Shown: positions 1-9,071, counted from the stretch's first letter. The stretch: 29,339 nt of DNA from CAYYJS01 sp964472315 (GCA_964472315.1 CAYYJS010000041.1:1-29339); one strand, 5' to 3'. Program-made: numbers and translations. The notes: a model not told the origin generated them from the letters alone.

Positions 1-54
1 CCCCGCGCCCGGCGCCCGCCCCGCGCCCGGCACCCGCCCCGCGCCCGGCGCCAC
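1..54. repeat. 18-bp GC-only tandem repeat coding for PRPAPA
   Basis: Three near-identical 18-bp units in a row, built on the core CCCGCCCCGCGCCCGG, fill the first 54 bases. In the plus frame that stays open to 401 each unit reads as Pro-Arg-Pro-Ala-Pro-Ala. This is therefore most likely an in-gene minisatellite coding for a proline-rich linker, not an intergenic repeat. The left part of the array may lie outside the window. Confidence 0.6.
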
Positions 55-401
55 CGCCCCCGGCACATCGCCCGGCGAAACCGGAACCGCGGACATCGCC
101 GATACGTCAAATGCGCCAAGCACCGATTTCCCACCACGCGCAACCGGACCGTGCCGCCGCACCAGCCCGTCCGGCAGCCATTCCCGCCCCGCCGCCCCCG
201 CCTATCGCCGCGGTCCGCAAAGCCACCGCGCTTCACGCCGGGGATCCGCAGGAGACGCACCACCAAGCCTCACAGCGACAACTATCGGCCCTGCGGCAGA
301 GCATACGGCGGGAACTGGGCGCCGGCGCCTCGATCGGGCGTGCCATCGTCTTGCGCGAAATCCTCGGAACCCCCGTCGGTATCAAAGGCCCCGTCGCCTG
401 A
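3..401 (+). CDS. 3' end of a Pro/Ala-rich protein (partial, enters from the left edge)
   Basis: The plus frame is open from the window edge to a TGA at 399-401, so this is the C-terminal part, at least 132 residues, of a gene starting outside the window. It begins with PRPAPA repeats and further Pro/Ala-rich sequence (including IPAPPPPPIAAV). It ends in an amphipathic, gene-like tail containing SALRQSIRRELGAGASIGRA and then IVLREILGTPVG. The last 50 codons are rich in G or C at the third position, as expected for a real gene here; competing frames are not. Low-complexity linkers followed by a short conserved C-terminal helix suggest a membrane- or partner-tethered protein, but I cannot name the family. 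The gene ends 13 bp before the end of the convergent neighbour. Confidence 0.6.
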   Translation, partial: PRPAPAPRPAPAPRPAPPPPAHRPAKPEPRTSPIRQMRQAPISHHAQPDRAAAPARPAAIPAPPPPPIAAVRKATALHAGDPQETHHQASQRQLSALRQSIRRELGAGASIGRAIVLREILGTPVGIKGPVA

Positions 402-414
402 GTCGATCCCGGGC

Positions 415-1560
415 CTACCGTCCGGCTTGCTCCGAGACGTAATGGACGAAGGCCGGCGCGAGCACGCCCGAGACCTTGACCTCGCCGTAGGCGGAGTCGC
501 TGGTCGTCAGACCAACCCCCAGATACAGCGGAAACCGGATGTCCGTCTGAAGCGCCAGTCGCTGGGGGCTTCCGAAATTAAGCGCCAGCGTCGGTTGGGC
601 GCCGCCGAACTGCAGCTTCAGGCGGTTCCCTATCGCGGTCTTCAGGCGCTCTTCTATCTTCAATACGGGGTTGTGCTCGCTTGTCTGAAAGACGACGCAA
701 CGCGGCGCCTCGTCGTTGACGAGATCCACGAACAGGCTGTTGCCCATCATGAACCGGGCATGTCCCGGCCCCGTGCCCCGGAACTGGACATCCACGTCGA
801 TTTCGACAACGGACTCGAACTGCGGCCGCAGCCACGCGATGGTCTTCGCGCATGCGAGCGCGGTCTGCTCGCCGTCGATCGCGCCGCCCTTCCAATCTTC
901 CGCCTGCGCCGGATCCACAAAGTCGTACTCGACGACGATCTCGCGCGTCATCGAGTTCCACTTCCCGATCCTGCCTTTGAGCACGCGACGCAGGGTCTCG
1001 ACGCCGACCTGCGTGACGGCGCCATCGCCGGACGGCGACGGAGCGCTCGATTGGTTGAGCACATCGACTGTCTTCATACGCTCGATCTCATTCATCACCG
1101 CCGTCGCGTCGTCGATCGCGCCCTGAATCGTCAACTCGCGCTGAAGCTGAGCCAACCGGCGGACGTATTTCTCGGCCAGATCCTTGAGACGCGAATCCCG
1201 GGCGACCTTCAGATCTCCCGAGGCCTTGACGTACTGCGACTGAAGCGTGCCCAGACGGGGAGGCGCGGCGGCCACGACGATCGAATCCACGCGCGGGTCG
1301 CGCGTGAACCGGATGCGTTCCTGCTGCACGGCGAGCAACGCCTTCAGGTCCCCTGCCCGCTGGCACGTCTGTTCGAGCTCGCGCAGGTCGCGAATGTGAT
1401 CCTGCGGCAGACGCAGAAGGTCCTGACGATACTGGACTTCGACTTTCGCGACCTCGGTGTCGTAGATGCTCTTCACCTGGTCGACCTCCGATGCCGCGGA
1501 AGGCCTCCCGACACAGATCGACACAACAACGGCAAGGCCGACTATCGTTCTCGTCTTCAC
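415..1560 (-). CDS. Secreted coiled-coil protein of unknown function
   Basis: 381 residues from a GTG start (MKTRTIVGLAVVV...); no better upstream start is visible. Residues 1-24 form a Sec signal peptide ending near PSAASE, so the protein is exported. Residues about 25-170 are charged heptad-like helix with internal similarity: segments such as VEVQYRQDLLRL and LAQLQRELTIQGAIDDATAV imply a long coiled coil or helical hairpin. Residues about 200-380 look like a beta-rich globular domain (KWNSMTREIVVEYDF, VEIDVDVQFRGTG, FPLYLGVGLTTS), which could be a carbohydrate-binding-like jelly roll. Exported proteins with this helix-then-beta plan are common hypothetical proteins in PVC bacteria. No catalytic motif is recognisable. 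It is divergent from the hybrid kinase gene, with about 180 bp between the starts. Confidence 0.75.
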   Translation of the reverse strand: MKTRTIVGLAVVVSICVGRPSAASEVDQVKSIYDTEVAKVEVQYRQDLLRLPQDHIRDLRELEQTCQRAGDLKALLAVQQERIRFTRDPRVDSIVVAAAPPRLGTLQSQYVKASGDLKVARDSRLKDLAEKYVRRLAQLQRELTIQGAIDDATAVMNEIERMKTVDVLNQSSAPSPSGDGAVTQVGVETLRRVLKGRIGKWNSMTREIVVEYDFVDPAQAEDWKGGAIDGEQTALACAKTIAWLRPQFESVVEIDVDVQFRGTGPGHARFMMGNSLFVDLVNDEAPRCVVFQTSEHNPVLKIEERLKTAIGNRLKLQFGGAQPTLALNFGSPQRLALQTDIRFPLYLGVGLTTSDSAYGEVKVSGVLAPAFVHYVSEQAGR

Positions 1561-1742
1561 GGTTTGGCATCTTCGCGAATCATGCCGGCCGTGTCAACCC
1601 CCGGCCCGCGCAAATCGCGCCGGGTTTTCCGACTCCACTGTTGATCTTTGAAGCTAAACCATGCACCATGTCGCCGTTCGGGGGCCCAACCGCCGGTGCG
1701 GACGGGCACGAAAGTGTGGGTGGTGTGTCGGAGGAACAGGCC

Positions 1743-4040
1743 GTGGTCTCCCATGTGATGGCCATCATCGTGTCGTTCGTTTTGTTCCCCGCGGTCGTGG
1801 CGTGGCACATGTATGTGCGCCGTCGCACGGAGCGCATGCTGCACGCCGCGCGGGAGGAGAAGCGCGAAGCCACGGACCAGTTGCACGCCGTCGAAGTCGC
1901 CCAACGGACCCTCATTGAGAAGGCCGACTGGTACCGGAAACTGATCGCGCAGGCACCCCAGGTGGTGCTGGTTTACAGTGTCGACACGAACAACATTCCT
2001 CAGCATTTTCTCGAAGTCAGCGACATGGCGTGCCAGGCGCTGGAATACCCGCGCGACCGCCTGCTGACCCTTTCACTGCTGGATATCGAAACGGTGCAGT
2101 CCCCGGGCGCGGCGTCGGACCACGTCGGCGTCGACCTGATGTCCCTCGACAACAAGGAGCAGCTTGCGCGCAACAACAGCTTCGCCACCCGCAACCTCCA
2201 GAACTTCGTGCGGCGGGTCATGCAGGGCGAACGCTTGACTTACGACAGCAGCTTCGTCACCCGCACCGGAAAGCGTATTCCCGTCGAAATCACAGCCGCG
2301 CGGATCGACTTGCAGGGCGACCCGCTGATCGTGTGCTCGGTCGAGGATATGACCGAGCGCAAGCGCAACGACCGGGCTCTGCGCGAGAGCGAACAGCGCT
2401 TCAAGGATTTCTTTACCACGGCCCCCATCGGCGTCGCCACCTACAACGCCCAGCAGGATATGCTGAACGTCAATGCCGCCTGCCTCCGAATGTTCGGCGC
2501 CCCCGACAGCAAGGAGTTCGCCCGCTTCCCGCTCCTGAACAACCCCTATCTGCCCGAGCCCTCGCGCGCCGGCATCCGACGCGGCGAAACGGTCCGATGC
2601 GAAATGCCGGTGGATTTCGGCGACATCGTCCAGAAAGGGCTGCTCGTGTCGAGCCGCAAAGGCATGGGCTTCTTCGATGTCCTCGTCAACAATCTCGGCC
2701 ACGATCACGATTTCAACCCGCGCGGCTACCTCGTTCAGATCCAGGACATCACCGACAAGCGCGAGACCGAGGACCTTCTCGATCAACGGGAGAAGCAACT
2801 CCGCCAGGCCCGGAAGATGGAGGCCATCGGAACCATGGCCGGCGGCATCGCACACGATTTCAATAACATCCTCTCGCCGATTCTCGGGTATGCCGAGATC
2901 GGCATGGAGATGAGCCCGAAGGGCGAGAAGATCCACGATTTCATGCGGGAGATCCGCCATGCCACCCTGCGCGCCAAGGAACTGGTCCACCAAATCCTCG
3001 TGTTCAGCCGTCAGACCGAATCCGCGTCCACCTGCATTCACCTGATTCCGATCGTGAAGGAGGTCTCGAAACAACAGCGCGCGGCACTGCCCGACAGCAT
3101 CGACGTCAAGTACATCGTCCGTACCGAGGAGGACCTGGTCGCGGCCAATCCCACGCAGGTCCATCAGGTTTTGACGAATCTGTGCACGAATGCCGCGTAC
3201 GCCATGAAGCAAACCGGCGGCGTGCTGGAGATCCGTCTCTCGAACTTCGCCCTGGCCTGGCGTCATCGCCACGAGTTCCCGCAGCTCAAGAAGGGCCGCT
3301 ACCTGCGCCTGTCGGTACGCGATACCGGTTCGGGCATCGACGAGACCACGCTGAAACACATCTTCGATCCGTTCTTCTCCACCAAACCCACCGGGGAAGG
3401 CACCGGCATGGGACTCTCGGTGGTCAACGGCATCGTCGCCGCGCTCGGGGGCGCCGTCACGGTCGATACCAAGGTCGGGGAGGGATCGACATTCCACGTC
3501 GCCCTGCCCTTGATCGAGGAACGCCACGAGAAATTGGACACCGAGGCGCAGACGCCACCCGCCGGCACGGAGCGGATTCTGTTTGTCGACGACGAGAAGG
3601 GGATCACCCGCATGGCTACGCACATGCTCACCTCGCTGGGCTACGACGCGATCGTCCTGTCGGACAGCGTTCGCGCGCTGGAGGTTTTCCGGCACAGCCC
3701 GGAGAAGTTCGATCTGGTCATCTCCGATCAGGTCATGCCCGAGCTTACGGGCGCCGAGATGATCATGCGCATGCGCGAGGTGCGGCCCGACCTGCCGGCC
3801 ATCATCTGTTCGGGGTTCAGCGAGTCGCTTTCGCCGGAGCAGGCACAGGCGATGGGGATCGGTCAATTCCTGATGAAGCCGATTTCGCGCCGCGATCTGG
3901 CCAATGCCATCCGGCGGGCGATGGGCGAGGACATCCCGGAGGAACTGCCCCCCGTACCCGTACAGGCCCAGGCACTCCCCGGGGAAGAGGCCGACGATGA
4001 CCGCGGCGATCAGGGGCCGGTCACGCCAGCGCCGCGTTGA
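1743..4040 (+). CDS. Membrane-bound PAS hybrid sensor histidine kinase
   Basis: 765 residues. I chose the GTG at 1743 because a perfect GGAGG (1730-1734) lies 8 bases upstream; an in-frame ATG at 1668 would add 25 residues but has no good ribosome site. There is one N-terminal transmembrane helix (about 6-24), a short coil, PAS domain 1 (about 62-205, ending in VCSVEDMTERK) and PAS domain 2 (about 216-345). The HisKA domain has H371 in GGIAHDFNN, a non-canonical H-box typical of PAS/NtrB-like kinases. The ATPase domain has an N-box (QVLTNLCTNAAYAM), G1 (DTGSGID) and G2 (GEGTGMGLS). A C-terminal receiver has D662 in ISDQVMPELTG and Lys in FLMKP. It should autophosphorylate on H371 and pass phosphate to D662. 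No partner output regulator is adjacent. Its 3' end overlaps the convergent aminotransferase gene by 20 bp. Confidence 0.9.
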   Translation: MVSHVMAIIVSFVLFPAVVAWHMYVRRRTERMLHAAREEKREATDQLHAVEVAQRTLIEKADWYRKLIAQAPQVVLVYSVDTNNIPQHFLEVSDMACQALEYPRDRLLTLSLLDIETVQSPGAASDHVGVDLMSLDNKEQLARNNSFATRNLQNFVRRVMQGERLTYDSSFVTRTGKRIPVEITAARIDLQGDPLIVCSVEDMTERKRNDRALRESEQRFKDFFTTAPIGVATYNAQQDMLNVNAACLRMFGAPDSKEFARFPLLNNPYLPEPSRAGIRRGETVRCEMPVDFGDIVQKGLLVSSRKGMGFFDVLVNNLGHDHDFNPRGYLVQIQDITDKRETEDLLDQREKQLRQARKMEAIGTMAGGIAHDFNNILSPILGYAEIGMEMSPKGEKIHDFMREIRHATLRAKELVHQILVFSRQTESASTCIHLIPIVKEVSKQQRAALPDSIDVKYIVRTEEDLVAANPTQVHQVLTNLCTNAAYAMKQTGGVLEIRLSNFALAWRHRHEFPQLKKGRYLRLSVRDTGSGIDETTLKHIFDPFFSTKPTGEGTGMGLSVVNGIVAALGGAVTVDTKVGEGSTFHVALPLIEERHEKLDTEAQTPPAGTERILFVDDEKGITRMATHMLTSLGYDAIVLSDSVRALEVFRHSPEKFDLVISDQVMPELTGAEMIMRMREVRPDLPAIICSGFSESLSPEQAQAMGIGQFLMKPISRRDLANAIRRAMGEDIPEELPPVPVQAQALPGEEADDDRGDQGPVTPAPR

Positions 4041-5184
4041 TCCCACGCACGAGTCGGTTCAACTCGGCGGGACGCAGGCCGTACGGCGTGCCGCACAGCA
4101 CGGTGCGGGCAAGAAAGTCATCCGTCCGCGGCAGCGGCCGCTCGTAGTCCGTCTCGATCGCCGCGTTGCGCGGATGCCGGAAACAATCCCAGTCCGGATG
4201 GTGCCCGCCGACGCGACTCCTGATCACACCCCACGCCGAGTAGACATGCCGGCCGGACTGGATCGGCCGATGCGCCCCCAGGTGCGGCTTGAGGGCCGCT
4301 TCGATCGCCACCGCCCGTTCGACCGTGTCCGCGCGGATCAGAAAACAGACGCCGCAATTCCCCTCCTCGTCATGGCTCGGCACAAACCGCGCATCCGCCG
4401 GCAGCCGCAGGTCGCGCAGCAACCGCGTGCGCGTGGCGCGCAGGCGTCCGAGAATCCGATCGAGGCGCCGCGCCTGCACCCGCAGAATCGCCGAGGATAT
4501 CTCGTTGCCGCGGAAATTGCCGCCACAGAAGAACGCTTCGCTCATGACACCCGTTTCGGGCCACACGCTGCAACTGCCATCCTGCGCCATGTAAAGCCGT
4601 TCGGCCAGACGGGGATCGGACGTCACCACGGCCCCTCCCTCGCCGCAACTAAGCACCTTGTACTGGTTGAAGCTGTAGGCGCCGACGTCGCCGATGCCGC
4701 CGAGACGGCGTCCGCCGAAGCTACCGCCCACCGCCTGACAGCAGTCTTCGAGAATGCGCAGGCCGTGCACCCCGGCCACGGCTTGGAGCGCCCGCATGTC
4801 GCACGGCATCCCCTGCATGTGAACGGGGACGATACACGAGGTGTGGCGCCGCCGCTTGCGCTCGACGTCCCGCGGGTCCATCGTGAGCCGTTCGTCCACT
4901 TCGACACAGATCGGAATCGCCCCCACGGCGGTCACCGCCAGCGCCGTCGAGATGAAGGTGTACGCCGGCACGAGCACCGATTGGCCCGGCCCGACCCCGA
5001 GCGCCTGCAGCCCCGCGATCAGCGCGCTCGTTCCCGATGTGACGGCATACGCCGTCCGCACGCCCATCAAGGCGGCCCATTCCCGTTCGAAGGCACTCGT
5101 CTCCGGCCCACCGTAGCGGAAGAAACGCTTCCGCGCCAAGACCCGCTCGACCGCGCGCAACTCCGCCTGTCCGATCTCGTACAT
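4021..5184 (-). CDS. DegT/DnrJ/EryC1/StrS-family PLP-dependent aminotransferase
   Basis: 387 residues, ATG start with GGGAGTGA just upstream. Aspartate-aminotransferase-fold enzyme of the sugar aminotransferase type: AYAVTSGTSALIAGLQALGV (the cofactor phosphate-binding region), VLVPAYTFISTALAV, ILEDCCQAVGG with the pyridine-binding D147, and SFNQYKVLSCGEGG with the probable PLP lysine K176. Family members usually transaminate keto-sugar nucleotides for surface polysaccharides or antibiotics; some are only regulatory or use other carbonyl compounds. No sugar-nucleotide genes sit next to it, so the substrate is open. Length and motifs are complete. It stands alone, convergent with the hybrid kinase gene. 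Confidence 0.9.
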   Translation of the reverse strand: MYEIGQAELRAVERVLARKRFFRYGGPETSAFEREWAALMGVRTAYAVTSGTSALIAGLQALGVGPGQSVLVPAYTFISTALAVTAVGAIPICVEVDERLTMDPRDVERKRRRHTSCIVPVHMQGMPCDMRALQAVAGVHGLRILEDCCQAVGGSFGGRRLGGIGDVGAYSFNQYKVLSCGEGGAVVTSDPRLAERLYMAQDGSCSVWPETGVMSEAFFCGGNFRGNEISSAILRVQARRLDRILGRLRATRTRLLRDLRLPADARFVPSHDEEGNCGVCFLIRADTVERAVAIEAALKPHLGAHRPIQSGRHVYSAWGVIRSRVGGHHPDWDCFRHPRNAAIETDYERPLPRTDDFLARTVLCGTPYGLRPAELNRLVRGINAALA

Positions 5185-5304
5185 ACGCTCACTCCCTGAA
5201 CTGCCGCTACCCTACGCAATCGCCTTAGCCGGATTCAACACAATCCCGCGCCATGGGCCAAACGTTCGCGCCAGTTTACGCTCCCCTTGCCACCCGCCGC
5301 ATGG

Positions 5305-5310
5305 TATATA
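5305..5310 (+). promoter_or_regulatory. Possible -10 box (TATATA) for the hydrolase block
   Basis: TATATA stands out in the GC-rich 150-bp gap between the divergent aminotransferase and hydrolase genes. It would give a start of transcription near 5317, just ahead of the GGAGGAG ribosome site at 5324-5330. No convincing -35 box is present at 16-18 bp spacing. Confidence 0.3.
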
Positions 5311-5334
5311 CCCACGCACTACCGGAGGAGTCTC

Positions 5335-7584
5335 ATGCCGTTGATGTCAACGTGTCTCGGTCGTCTGGGCAGTCGTTACAGTCTCATCGTCGACCCCATC
5401 CGCCGCCGCATCGCCTATGGCGCGCTCGGCCTGATGTGCCAACGCGAGGATGCCGGCTTGCGCGTCGCGATCACGGACGGCGTCACCGCCTGGACGCTGC
5501 CGCTGTGCCCCGGCGGCACCGATTTCTTCTGCGTCGATCAGCGGATATCGATGACCGCGGTCCGGTTCGAGGGACGCTGTCTCGAACTCGGCATCGCTCT
5601 CGAATTCACGCTGACCGCGCCCTTCTATCCGCGGGACGAGCGGACCAGCCTCGTGCCCGCGTACCTGCTCGAAGCCGTCGTCCGCCCCATCGGCATGACC
5701 CGCTGGGAATTCCCGCCCAAGGATGCCGCCCGCGCGGGCGAACTCGCGATCGAACTCATACTCCCGGACGCCGAACGGCGCACCGCGCCTGACGGCATCC
5801 ATTACCGTTACCCGGTGCAGGCCTGCGATGTCTTCGCCACGGGCGAAGGGGGCGACCGCCGCACCTACCGCGATGCACGGCGCAAGACACCGCTCACCGG
5901 CACGGCCGCGGATGTCCTGATGCCGCTCAGCCGCGGGTTGACGCCCTCGGACCACGGCCTGCGCGCCTCGTTCGATGTCCGCCACCGTCGGCGCCAGACG
6001 TTTCGCGCCGCACTCGTCAGCCACTGCGCCGACGCGCTGTTCGAACGGTTCGGCAACCCGCTGCCGCTCAAGTACACGCATTACTGGCCCGATCTCGAAG
6101 CAGTCCGGCGTTTCGTCCGGCGCGACAGCGCGCGCCTCCTCGCCCGGAGCCGCGCGTTCGATGCGCTGTTCGAGGAAGGCGCCTACGCACCGGCAGCCCG
6201 GAACCTGACCGCCCTCGGCTTCCAGAGCTACCTCATGTGCACCCTGTGGGCCTACGGCCCGATGACCGACCGCGCGGGAGCGCCGTTGCCGCAAAAGGAC
6301 TGGTTCAGCGTCTGGGAAGGCTCCTGTTGGTTCAACTCCACGGTCGACGTCACCTACAACGAAGCTCTGTTCTACTTCGCTTGCTGGCCGGAGTTGCTGG
6401 AATTCCTGTTCGACGAATGGCGGCACCACGCCAACACGTTCGAGGGCGAGAAGCGCCGGCGCGCCTTCGTCTCGGACGACGACAAGCACGGCAACCCGCT
6501 GACACCCTTTCCCGGCGCGGTCATGGAGCACGACATGGGCGCCGGCTGGTCCTGCAACGGGCAAAGCTACCACCACGCCATGCCCGTCGAGGAGAACGCC
6601 AACTTCCTCCTGCTGCTCTACGCCCATGGGAAATGGTGGGGCCGCGAAACGCTCTTCGCGACCCATGGCGACTGCTGCGCCCAGCTCGCCGAATACCTGC
6701 TGTGGGCCGACGGCTCGGGTAACGGGTTCCCCGACCGCGGCACGGCCAACACGATCGATGACGCCAACCCGGCCGTCCAGTACGGGCGCGACAACGTCTA
6801 CCTCGGCATCAAACGGCTTGCCGCGCTCCATGCCGCGGCGCGCATGCTGAACGCCACCGGCAACCGCGCCCTCGCGCACCGCTGCGCCGCCGCGGTGCGG
6901 CGCGCCGTACGGACGCTCCAGGCCGGGTGGCTCGGCGACCACTACCCCGTCGCTCTCGATAAGACCACCACCGGCCTGCTCGATTCGTGGACGAAGAAGC
7001 CGCTGCGCTACAAGACGCTGCCCGGCTGGGACGGCTACAGTCTGTACACGACCAACGGGCTCCTGTATCTGATGATGATCGACGATCTGCCCGCCGGACT
7101 CATCCCCGAACGGCTGCGTACGGACCTGCACGGGGCGCTGGCCCACGCCATGACCCCCTACGGTTGCAGCCACTCCAGTTTCGACCCCGAACGCGTCTGG
7201 ATCTCGATGAACATCTGGCGTGACTGCGTCGCCGCCTACATGGGCGACGACCTGCGCCTGATGGCCGAACGCTATTGGGAACAGCAACTCTTCGGCAACG
7301 GCCCGGGCGCCGAAAAGGCCAACGCCTTCGTCGAAACCTCGCTCGCCAACAACCTCGTCTGGTACCCTCGCGGCGCGGCGGCCTTCGGGTTCACGTTCGC
7401 CTTCGCCGGCCTGCGCGGCGGGCCGGGCGCCGCGACGCCTTCCGTCGCCCCCGTCGCTCCCGGCACGTGGCCGTTGCTGCCGCTGGCCGACTGGCGATCC
7501 GGAACCGTCCCGGTCGCCGTCACCCGTCGCCACAACGGCCGGCTTGACACGCGCATCGAGAACCGGTCACTGTTTCCCGGATGA
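5335..7584 (+). CDS. GH52-like (alpha/alpha)6-barrel glycoside hydrolase
   Basis: 749 residues. ATG at 5335 is chosen because GGAGGAG ends 4 bases upstream. No signal peptide is visible, so it is probably cytoplasmic. From memory of GH52 beta-xylosidases the order of motifs fits. There is a WEG motif (E328, SVWEGSCWF) at the nucleophile position, followed by NSTVDVTYNEALFYF. FPGAVMEHDMGAGW comes next, and TIDDANPAVQYGRDNVYLG places D475 at the acid/base position. WYPRGAAAF lies near the end. Similar TVDVTY and MPVEE motifs occur in glutaminase A-type DUF4965 proteins of the same fold, so a cousin family is possible. The N-terminal 250 residues look like the beta-sandwich usual in such enzymes. 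It overlaps the next gene by 4 bp (ATGA), linking it to sugar-acid breakdown. Family-level call is moderate; substrate unknown. Confidence 0.7.
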   Translation: MPLMSTCLGRLGSRYSLIVDPIRRRIAYGALGLMCQREDAGLRVAITDGVTAWTLPLCPGGTDFFCVDQRISMTAVRFEGRCLELGIALEFTLTAPFYPRDERTSLVPAYLLEAVVRPIGMTRWEFPPKDAARAGELAIELILPDAERRTAPDGIHYRYPVQACDVFATGEGGDRRTYRDARRKTPLTGTAADVLMPLSRGLTPSDHGLRASFDVRHRRRQTFRAALVSHCADALFERFGNPLPLKYTHYWPDLEAVRRFVRRDSARLLARSRAFDALFEEGAYAPAARNLTALGFQSYLMCTLWAYGPMTDRAGAPLPQKDWFSVWEGSCWFNSTVDVTYNEALFYFACWPELLEFLFDEWRHHANTFEGEKRRRAFVSDDDKHGNPLTPFPGAVMEHDMGAGWSCNGQSYHHAMPVEENANFLLLLYAHGKWWGRETLFATHGDCCAQLAEYLLWADGSGNGFPDRGTANTIDDANPAVQYGRDNVYLGIKRLAALHAAARMLNATGNRALAHRCAAAVRRAVRTLQAGWLGDHYPVALDKTTTGLLDSWTKKPLRYKTLPGWDGYSLYTTNGLLYLMMIDDLPAGLIPERLRTDLHGALAHAMTPYGCSHSSFDPERVWISMNIWRDCVAAYMGDDLRLMAERYWEQQLFGNGPGAEKANAFVETSLANNLVWYPRGAAAFGFTFAFAGLRGGPGAATPSVAPVAPGTWPLLPLADWRSGTVPVAVTRRHNGRLDTRIENRSLFPG

Positions 7585-7910
7585 ACCGATCTCCCCATAC
7601 CGACAAGCGCGCGTGCGTCCTGCACACCCGCGACAACGTGGCCACCGCCCTCGAAGCGCTGTCGCCCGGCGATGACGTCACCGTCACCGGCGCAACGGGA
7701 TCGCGTCGCGTGGCCGTCCGCGACCACATTCCGTTCGGGCACAAGTTCGCCATCGCCGACCTCGCGCACGGCGACGCGGTATGCAAGTACGGCGAAACCA
7801 TCGGATGCGCCACGGCGCCGATCCCGACCGGCGCCCACGTCCATGTGCATAATGTCGCCAGCCGGCGCGGCCGGGGCGATCTGACCGATGCGGCGACGGA
7901 GCCCCGCTGA
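7581..7910 (+). CDS. UxaA-type dehydratase, small SAF-domain subunit
   Basis: 109 residues. It matches the N-terminal SAF domain of the altronate/galactarate dehydratase family, which in several members (including sulfolactate sulfo-lyase SuyA) is a separate subunit. Visible features are NVATALEALSPGDDVTVTG, the IPFGHKFAIADLAHGDAV stretch and KYGETIGCATAPIPTGAHVH, followed by HVHN. The glycine- and His-rich HVHVHN end is typical of the domain. It starts inside the stop of the hydrolase gene (ATGA) and ends 3 bp before the large-subunit gene, so the two halves should be made together. Substrate could be a uronate-derived sugar acid such as altronate, or another 2-hydroxy acid; the sequence alone does not decide. 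Confidence 0.8.
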   Translation: MNRSPHTDKRACVLHTRDNVATALEALSPGDDVTVTGATGSRRVAVRDHIPFGHKFAIADLAHGDAVCKYGETIGCATAPIPTGAHVHVHNVASRRGRGDLTDAATEPR

Positions 7911-7913
7911 CCC

Positions 7914-9071
7914 ATGAAGATTTCCGCCTACAGACGAGCCCACGGCGCCGTCGGCATCCGCAATCATGTCGTCGTCATCCCGACCTCGGTTTGCGCCGGA
8001 ACGGTTGCGGCGCGCATCGCGGCCGCCGTACCCGGCGCGGTACCGCTCGTGCATCAGCACGGCTGCTGCCAGGTCGGCGGGGATTTCGACCAGACCGTGC
8101 GCACGCTCGCCGGGCTCGGACGGAACCCCAATGTCGCCGCCGCCCTCATTGTCGCGCTCGGCTGCGAGAACGTGCAGGCCGCGGCATTGGCCGATCGCGT
8201 CGCCGCCGCCGGCAAGCCCACGGCCATCGTCGGCATCCAGGACGCGGGCGGCGTCACGCGCGCCGTCGAGCTCGGCATACGTCAGCTCACGCGTCTCGCC
8301 GCCGCGGCCGCCCAGGCCCGCCGCGAACCGTGCGACCTGTCGGATCTCATCCTCGGCATGGAGTGCGGCGGCTCGGATGCCACCTCCGGTATCGCCGCCA
8401 ACCCCGTGCTCGGGCTCGTCTCCGACCGCCTCATCGCCGCGGGCGGAACGTCCATTCTGTCGGAAACCACCGAACTCATTGGCGCCGAGCATATTCTCGC
8501 GCGCCGCGCCCGGTCGCGCGAGGTTGCCGAAAAGCTCCTGGCCATCGTTCGCCGGACCGAGGCCAGAGCGCTCGCCATGGGCGTGGATCTGCGCCGCGGG
8601 CAGCCGACGCCGGGCAACATCGCCGGCGGCATCACGACGATCGAGGAGAAGTCGCTGGGCTGCATCCACAAGGCCGGCACCGCACCGATCGAGAGCGTCA
8701 TCGACTACGCCGAACCGCCCGCCGGCAAGGGGCTGCACGTCATGGATACGCCGGGACAGGACATCGAATCGATCACCGGCATGGTGGCCGGCGGCGCCCA
8801 GCTCGTCGTGTTCACGACCGGCCGGGGTTCGCCGACGGGCTGTCCCGTCGCGCCGGTCATCAAAGTCACGGGCAATGCCGACACCTTCCGCCGCATGTCG
8901 GAGAGCATGGATATCGACGCCGGCGCGATCGTCGAGGGCGGCGCGACCCCGGCGCAGGTGGCCGATGCCCTGTTCGACTGCCTTATCGCGGTCGCCAACG
9001 GCCAACTGACCGGCGCCGAACGCCTGGGACACGCCGAACTCGCCATCTACCGGGTTGGCTTCACATTTTAA
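7914..9071 (+). CDS. UxaA/GarD-type dehydratase, large catalytic subunit
   Basis: 385 residues, ATG start. This is the catalytic C-terminal part of the D-altronate/galactarate dehydratase family. Motifs seen: YRRAHGAVGIRNHVVVIPTS, HQHGCCQVGGD, ALGCENVQ, GMECGGSDATSGI followed by ANPVLG, ETTELIGAEHIL, GGITTIEEKSLGCIHKAG and GRGSPTGCPVAPVIKVTGN. The conserved Cys and His residues in these motifs are the expected metal (iron) and active-site positions. The family removes water from sugar acids to give 2-keto-3-deoxy acids, or sulfite from sulfolactate in SuyB. Next to the small subunit and a glycoside hydrolase, a role in uronic- or aldonic-acid use is the simplest inference. No aldolase or kinase for the product is in the window. 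Confidence 0.85.
   Translation: MKISAYRRAHGAVGIRNHVVVIPTSVCAGTVAARIAAAVPGAVPLVHQHGCCQVGGDFDQTVRTLAGLGRNPNVAAALIVALGCENVQAAALADRVAAAGKPTAIVGIQDAGGVTRAVELGIRQLTRLAAAAAQARREPCDLSDLILGMECGGSDATSGIAANPVLGLVSDRLIAAGGTSILSETTELIGAEHILARRARSREVAEKLLAIVRRTEARALAMGVDLRRGQPTPGNIAGGITTIEEKSLGCIHKAGTAPIESVIDYAEPPAGKGLHVMDTPGQDIESITGMVAGGAQLVVFTTGRGSPTGCPVAPVIKVTGNADTFRRMSESMDIDAGAIVEGGATPAQVADALFDCLIAVANGQLTGAERLGHAELAIYRVGFTF

Noticed and set aside
1..162. Minus-strand frame starting GTG at 162 and reading into the left edge (Gly/Ala/Pro repeats)
   Set aside because: Its codons have mixed third positions, while the opposite plus frame is open to 401 with strong GC3 bias and a protein-like end. The plus frame explains the repeat better.
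2073..4046. 657-codon minus-strand frame across the hybrid kinase gene
   Set aside because: It is an antisense shadow of a gene with clear kinase and receiver motifs. Long antisense frames are expected at this GC content.
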